From: Amycolatopsis keratiniphila subsp. keratiniphila
Lineage (GTDB): Bacteria; Actinomycetota; Actinomycetes; Mycobacteriales; Pseudonocardiaceae
Direction of reading: 5' to 3'
Assembly: GCF_001620365.2 (NCBI RefSeq)
Contig: NZ_LQMT02000014.1
Location: 174,521-238,520 of the forward strand
Length of the DNA: 64,000 nt
Part shown: positions 60,047-64,000 of the stretch, piece after piece
Layout of the letters: the number at the start of each line of letters is the position of its first letter
How positions within the stretch are numbered: the stretch's first letter is position 1
Translations under genes and position numbers: made by a program
The notes under the pieces: generated by a model
Seen by the model: the letters and a program-made list of their open reading frames with translations, nothing else
The model's database searches: none
Told to the model about the DNA's origin: nothing

Positions 60047-61249
60047 TCACCGGGCCCGCCGGACGGCACCGGCCGCGGCACCACCGCCGAGGATCAGGAC
60101 CAGCGCGGTCAATCCCCAGCGCCGTTTCTCCTTCGTACGGGCGTGCGCGTCGACCTCCTCCGCCGTTTCCTTCCGTTCCCTGGGCGCCACCGAACGAGAG
60201 GGCCTCGGCGCGGAAACCGGCGGCTGCGGCATCACCTGAGGAGCGGACGAAGCGGACGTGGGCGCCGGGCTCGACGACGGCGCAGGGCTCGGCGAAGAAG
60301 ACGGACTGGGCGACGGCGGCGAAGAACTGGAAGTAGGCGTGAGGGAAGGAGACGGCGTCGGCGTAGGTGCCGGTGTCGGCTTCGGTGGCTCAGGTTTTGG
60401 CGGTTCGGGCTTGGGCGGCGTGGGCGCGGTGAGGCAGCCCGCGGCGTCGGAACCCGCCAGCGGCGGTCCGGAAAGCACCACGGTCACCCGCCCGCTCCGG
60501 TCCAGCCGGTAGAGCACGCTGCGCCCGCCGATCCGGTTCGCCGTGGCGTACAGGGCACCGTCGCGGCCCAGCACGACCGAGCCGTAGACGTCGGCGGGCG
60601 GGAAACGCGCGTCTTCGGCCTCGCGGACCTTGCCGGTCTCCGGATCGATGGTGATCACGGCGCCCTTTCCGCGCCAGGTGGTGGAAACCCCGTACAGCAA
60701 TCCGTTGTGGTACGCGAAATCGTTGACGTCGTGGGCGAGCGTGATCGGCCGCAGGAACACCGTCCTGATCACCCGCAGATACCGCTCCCCCGGCGTCAAG
60801 TCCACTGTGTACAGTGTGCCGTTCCTGAGCAGGTACCAGGAATCCCCGCCGATCGCGCCGGCGGTCACGCCCGCGACGGGGCTCCACAGCGGCAGCCGGT
60901 TCCCGGCGCGGGTGATCGGGCCGAGGTCCTGGGTCTTCCCTTCCCGGTCGATCGTCACCGCGTGCGCGCCCCGGCTGAGTCCTTCGGCGACACCGAAGAC
61001 CAGATTCCGCGTCGCGGAGTAGCCGAGCGCGTTGAGCCGGTAGCCCGGCTCGGTCACCCGTGACGTCGTACCCGAGCCGACGTCGAGCCAGCGCAGCTTC
61101 GACTTCCCGTACGACCCGGTCTCCGCCTGCACCACCAGGCACGACTCGGCGGCCCGCGCGGCCATCGGCGCCAGGAGCGCCGACGCCCCCACCAGCCCGG
61201 CGACGGCCACCGTCGCCGCGCCCCGGGTCACCCGGTCCACTGTGCTCAC
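60047..61249 (-). CDS. Cell-surface protein: propeller-like domain, Pro/Ser-rich stalk, C-terminal anchor
   Basis: A 400-residue exported protein. A signal peptide (AVAGLVGASALLAPMAARAA) is followed by about 240 residues with repeated WD-like or propeller strands (YRLNALGYSATRNLVFGVAE, DVNDFAYHNGLLYGVSTTWR, VVLGRDGALYATANRIGG). Next is a low-complexity stalk of Pro, Ser and Lys-Pro-Glu repeats, then a C-terminal hydrophobic helix and Arg-rich tail (GLTALVLILGGGAAAG), a membrane anchor. The GTG start is 4 bases from the upstream DUF4239 stop, so the two are coupled. The function is unknown. Confidence 0.78.
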   Translation of the reverse strand: MSTVDRVTRGAATVAVAGLVGASALLAPMAARAAESCLVVQAETGSYGKSKLRWLDVGSGTTSRVTEPGYRLNALGYSATRNLVFGVAEGLSRGAHAVTIDREGKTQDLGPITRAGNRLPLWSPVAGVTAGAIGGDSWYLLRNGTLYTVDLTPGERYLRVIRTVFLRPITLAHDVNDFAYHNGLLYGVSTTWRGKGAVITIDPETGKVREAEDARFPPADVYGSVVLGRDGALYATANRIGGRSVLYRLDRSGRVTVVLSGPPLAGSDAAGCLTAPTPPKPEPPKPEPPKPTPAPTPTPSPSLTPTSSSSPPSPSPSSSPSPAPSSSPAPTSASSAPQVMPQPPVSAPRPSRSVAPRERKETAEEVDAHARTKEKRRWGLTALVLILGGGAAAGAVRRAR

Positions 61250-61253
61250 CGGC

Positions 61254-62018
61254 TCAAGAGATCCTCGCCAGCGCGGCGGTGAACGCGTCCGGCGGGATCC
61301 GCACCCCACCGCCGAACGGGTTCTGCAGCTGGTAGATCGCGAACAGCAGCAACGTGACCGTGCCGGCCAGGGTGGACACGATCACCAGATGCGCGGCCAG
61401 CCGGGTACCGCCGAACAGGTTGGGCAGCAGCGCCGAGATCAGGCTGCCAAGAATGAGCGCGAACCACACGACGCCGCCGACCCGGCCGCCCACGACCGCG
61501 TTGAGCCGCTCCTGCCGGGCCTCGTAGACCTGCCAGAGCTGCGTGTTCGCCTCGGTCTTGCGCTCGCGGAGCCAGTCGTCGTCCGTCGGGGCCTTGTCCA
61601 CCGCCTTGCGCAACCGGTCGAGCTGCGTCCAGCCGGTGTCCGGGAGGGTCGTCTGGCCCCCGGCCATCAGCGGCCATTCCTTCTGCTCGACCGTGGTCAT
61701 GTATTCGGTGCTCAGCTTCCGCACCTCGTCCTTGACCTCGGTCCCCAGCGAGTCGGCGGCCCAGACGGCGGCGACCAGGCTGTCCGCCTCGTGATACGAG
61801 CCTTCGCGCGCCGCGCTCGCGGAGTCGAACAGGGAGATCAGGATGAACGCGACCAGGACGGCGTGCAGCCCGCCGACGATGGTGAACACCTGGCCGGCGG
61901 CGTCGTTGTTGTCTGGCCGTCCTTCGTCCCAGCCGAATTTGCGGACGAGGTAGCCGACGAGTCCCGCGAGGGCCGCCGCGCCGACGACCCAGGCGATGCC
62001 GGTCAGGTAAATGCCCAT
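61254..62018 (-). CDS. DUF4239 (bestrophin-like) membrane protein
   Basis: A 254-residue protein with two N-terminal helices (GIAWVVGAAALAGLVGYLV; VFTIVGGLHAVLVAFILISL), a soluble helical middle of about 110 residues, and two C-terminal helices (GVVWFALILGSLISALLP; LVIVSTLAGTVTLLLFAIYQ), the layout of DUF4239. The family is sometimes described as bestrophin-like; transport activity is unproven. It is co-transcribed with the surface protein downstream. Confidence 0.85.
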   Translation of the reverse strand: MGIYLTGIAWVVGAAALAGLVGYLVRKFGWDEGRPDNNDAAGQVFTIVGGLHAVLVAFILISLFDSASAAREGSYHEADSLVAAVWAADSLGTEVKDEVRKLSTEYMTTVEQKEWPLMAGGQTTLPDTGWTQLDRLRKAVDKAPTDDDWLRERKTEANTQLWQVYEARQERLNAVVGGRVGGVVWFALILGSLISALLPNLFGGTRLAAHLVIVSTLAGTVTLLLFAIYQLQNPFGGGVRIPPDAFTAALARIS

Positions 62019-62363
62019 TCGAGTCCTTCCAGGCGGAGACTGCTGAAACTAGTTCACGCTTCACCGAACGGAAAAGACCGGTTGAATCAATTCATACCAG
62101 CGGCGGACGTGAGCCAGTCGATCATCACCGGCTCGGCCCAATTTCCCACGACTCGAAACAATTTCCGACACGCGCCGGAAAGGCTCGTCACCGGTCGGAG
62201 AACCCGGCTTCACGACCGAGTGAGCGGCCACCACGAGACGTCACCACCCTCGTCCCATACCGGGGTTTCGCGCAGTACCGGGCACCCGATCGGCCGCCCG
62301 GCACCGCGCATCCGGCCCAATCCGGCAAACAGGTGAACCTCTCCACAGACCCGATCGAGTTGT
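62019..62363. other. Intergenic stretch without a convincing gene
   Basis: This lies between divergent genes and is less GC-biased by codon position than its surroundings. No frame shows both a ribosome site and a recognisable product. The stretch to 62473 includes the promoter of the polyprenyl synthase gene and its leader. Confidence 0.5.
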
Positions 62364-62391
62364 TTGACCCGGCATTACCCCTTGCTATGTT
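62364..62391 (+). promoter_or_regulatory. Predicted promoter of the polyprenyl synthase gene
   Basis: TTGACC (62364-62369) and TATGTT (62386-62391) are separated by 16 bases. The leader of about 75 bases contains the small hairpin GCGA-N9-TCGC. Confidence 0.55.
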
Positions 62392-62473
62392 GATTTTGCG
62401 CCCACCCCACTCGAATGGGTATCCGCGAATTGCGAAAAATCGCGGTTCACCGGGTCGAATGAAAGGGAGTCCG

Positions 62474-63499
62474 TTGACGACCATCGAGACCCATACCGGC
62501 GCCCGGCCCGCCGGCGAGGTACTGACCTGGAGCCGGAATCTGCTCGATCCGGCACTGCGTGAAGCCGTCGACGGCTTGCCCGAATCGATGCGGCTCATCG
62601 CCGGCTACCACTTCGGCTGGTGGGACGAACACGGCCGTCCGTCCACTTCGGACAGCGGGAAGGCCTTGCGGCCCGCATTGGCGTTGTTGTCGGCTCAAGC
62701 GGTCGGCGGGGACGCCGAGATCGCCGTCCCGGTGGGCGTCGCGGTGGAGATGGTGCACAACTTCTCCCTGCTGCACGACGACGTGATGGACTCCGACACC
62801 ACGCGGCGGCACCGGCCGACGGCCTGGACCGTGTTCGGCACCGGCGCGGCGATCCTCGCCGGGGACGCCCTGCTGTGCCGGGCCTTCGAGGTGCTGGCCC
62901 CGTTCGGGCAGACCGCGCTGCGGGTGCTCAGCACCGCCGTGATCGACCTGCTGGAAGGGCAGAGCGCGGATCTGAAGTTCGAGGAACGCGGTGACGTCGA
63001 CACCGCCGAATGCGTCCGTATGGCCGAGGGGAAGACCGGCGCGTTGCTCGGGGCGTCGTGCACGCTCGGGGCGCTGGCCGGAGAAGGGAGGCAGGATCAG
63101 GTCGACCGGCTGACCGAGTACGGGAGGGCACTCGGGCTGGCGTTCCAGCACATCGACGATCTCCTCGGGATCTGGGGTGATCCGGCGGTGACCGGGAAAC
63201 CGGTCCACTCGGATCTTTCCAACCGGAAGAAGTCCCTGCCGGTGGTGGCCGCGCTCCACTCGGGGACGGACGCCGGGCGAGAGCTGGACGCCTTGTACCG
63301 CAAGGAAAACCTCGACGCCGCGGAGTTGCCCCACGCGGCGGAGCTGGTGGAACGGGCGGGCGGCCGGACGTGGAGCCAGGAGCAGGCCGACGCGCTCCTG
63401 ACCGGCGCGCTGCACCATCTCGCCGTCTCGAACCCGGCGCCCCGCCCAGGCGCCGAGCTCGCGGCCCTCGCGAAACTGGTGGTGCGGCGACGATATTGA
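62474..63499 (+). CDS. Polyprenyl diphosphate synthase (GGPP-type)
   Basis: A 341-residue trans-prenyltransferase with the first Asp-rich motif D102-D-V-M-D106 in LLHDDVMDSDTTRRHRPTAW and a second site D228-D-L-L-G that lacks the last Asp of the usual DDxxD. ALRPALALLSAQ (for GKxLRP) and SNRKKSLPVVAAL fit the family. It elongates IPP and an allylic diphosphate to C15-C20 or longer. The DDLLGIWGDP variant is typical of actinobacterial copies found as family 2 encapsulin cargo. The TTG start has AAAGGGAG 4 bases upstream; an ATG at 62459 is an alternative. Confidence 0.88.
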   Translation: MTTIETHTGARPAGEVLTWSRNLLDPALREAVDGLPESMRLIAGYHFGWWDEHGRPSTSDSGKALRPALALLSAQAVGGDAEIAVPVGVAVEMVHNFSLLHDDVMDSDTTRRHRPTAWTVFGTGAAILAGDALLCRAFEVLAPFGQTALRVLSTAVIDLLEGQSADLKFEERGDVDTAECVRMAEGKTGALLGASCTLGALAGEGRQDQVDRLTEYGRALGLAFQHIDDLLGIWGDPAVTGKPVHSDLSNRKKSLPVVAALHSGTDAGRELDALYRKENLDAAELPHAAELVERAGGRTWSQEQADALLTGALHHLAVSNPAPRPGAELAALAKLVVRRRY

Positions 63500-63517
63500 A
63501 GGCGGGCGCGGTAAGGC

Positions 63518-63544
63518 AGGGGTGGGCGGGAAGAGCCCACCCCT
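63518..63544 (+). terminator. Hairpin terminator after the polyprenyl synthase gene
   Basis: Ten-base perfect arms (AGGGGTGGGC at 63518-63527, GCCCACCCCT at 63535-63544) around GGGAAGA, 18 bases after the stop. The remaining bases to 63733 hold no gene I can support. Confidence 0.75.
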
Positions 63545-63733
63545 GTCCCCTCAGAGCTTGTTGGCGGAGCTGAAGACACACCTCGAAAAAGGGCCCGAAC
63601 GCGTGAACCCGCCACGGCCGAAGGCCCCGCTATCGCGGTGGCAGAACGCCTGATCCGACATCGTGAGGTGTATGACCAGGCAGCGTCCTGCCGACGTCGA
63701 TCGCGGACGCGGGTTCACCGATAGACACTCGAG

Positions 63734-64000
63734 TCAGCGACCGGGCCGGGTCAGGCCCTTGTCCGCGGCACCACGGCTGAGGACGACCTCGTCGGTGGCC
63801 TTGAGCGCTTCCGCGCCGTCGTTCCCGGCCGGTCCCGCGGTCAGGTCGAGCAGCCGGATCGGCGGACCGAGCTGGACCAGCGTCGGAACGTATTCGGCCT
63901 TGTCGACCTTCCAGCGTTCGCCGTCCCGCACGAACCGGAACCGCGCCGCGGCGCCCTGTTCGGTCGAGCCCTTCGGCTCCGAATGCCGGGCGACGCTGTT
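63734..64000 (-). CDS. C-terminal part of a probable CapA-family protein, cut by window edge
   Basis: The frame is open from the window end to the stop at 63734, giving 88 residues. ARFRFVRDGERWKVDKAEYV, then PTLVQLGPPIRLLDL, resembles the tail of CapA-type poly-gamma-glutamate-synthesis metallophosphatases, a common actinomycete lipoprotein family. The catalytic part is outside the window, so the call rests on the tail alone. Confidence 0.5.
   Translation of the reverse strand, partial: NSVARHSEPKGSTEQGAAARFRFVRDGERWKVDKAEYVPTLVQLGPPIRLLDLTAGPAGNDGAEALKATDEVVLSRGAADKGLTRPGR

Noticed and set aside
63550..63653. Short frame ending in a Trp-Gln-Asn-Ala tail after the polyprenyl synthase terminator
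   Set aside because: It has no good start or ribosome site and no recognisable family. It could be a gene remnant but cannot be supported.

Overview
The window reads as ordinary chromosome of a high-GC filamentous actinomycete, most likely Amycolatopsis or a close Pseudonocardiaceae relative. The signs are very high third-position GC, many GTG and TTG starts, Tat-exported secreted enzymes, an AfsR-type regulator, a mycobacterial-type FolP2, and compact overlapping operons separated by long-stem hairpins. This assignment is an inference from gene content. I saw no rRNA, tRNA, CRISPR array, insertion sequence or prophage.

Layout. 1-6.1 kb: the 3' part of a DUF222/HNH protein, an SLC13 permease with glycerate kinase, and an overlapping set of small acidic-tail protein, histidine kinase and OmpR regulator. 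6.2-9.9 kb: a cobalamin riboswitch and cobN. 10.0-11.2 kb: a 30-residue cysteine-rich peptide and a reductase-deaminase fusion. 11.5-15.4 kb: an ABC-F gene behind what looks like a uORF-controlled translational attenuator, then a gamma-glutamylcyclotransferase-like membrane protein and an ATP-grasp ligase. 15.4-23.5 kb: a divergent phenylacetate catabolic locus (paaZABCDE one way, paaI-paaK-paaR the other) with two PaaR-like operators just downstream of opposed promoters. 23.7-30.1 kb: TetR and AraC regulators, an AlkZ-like protein, and a Baeyer-Villiger monooxygenase overlapping a GMC oxidoreductase. 30.3-40.5 kb: a chitinase with a DasR-like site in its promoter, Tex, an acyl-CoA dehydrogenase, a serine hydrolase, a DEAD-box helicase and an acyl-ACP desaturase with a large palindromic operator.

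40.5-64 kb: a sulfonate/nitrate-type ABC importer, an orphan NarL-type kinase, FolP2, a GH105 hydrolase, a winged-helix regulator, PhoD phosphatase, an AfsR-like regulator flanked by two secreted SH3-domain proteins, a berberine-bridge oxidase, a GH88 hydrolase, a DUF4396 protein, an orphan sugar-binding lipoprotein, two envelope proteins, a polyprenyl synthase and the 3' end of a probable CapA-family gene.

The best candidates for undescribed biology are: the attenuator before the ABC-F gene, where a three-codon ORF ends inside a hairpin that hides the ribosome site and start codon; the cyclotransferase/ATP-grasp pair behind it; the Cys-rich peptide downstream of cobN; paired 11-bp-spaced heptamers in front of both SH3 genes flanking the AfsR regulator; and two intergenic repeat families, a 53-55 bp double palindrome with a conserved loop and clusters of inverted 21-bp units.
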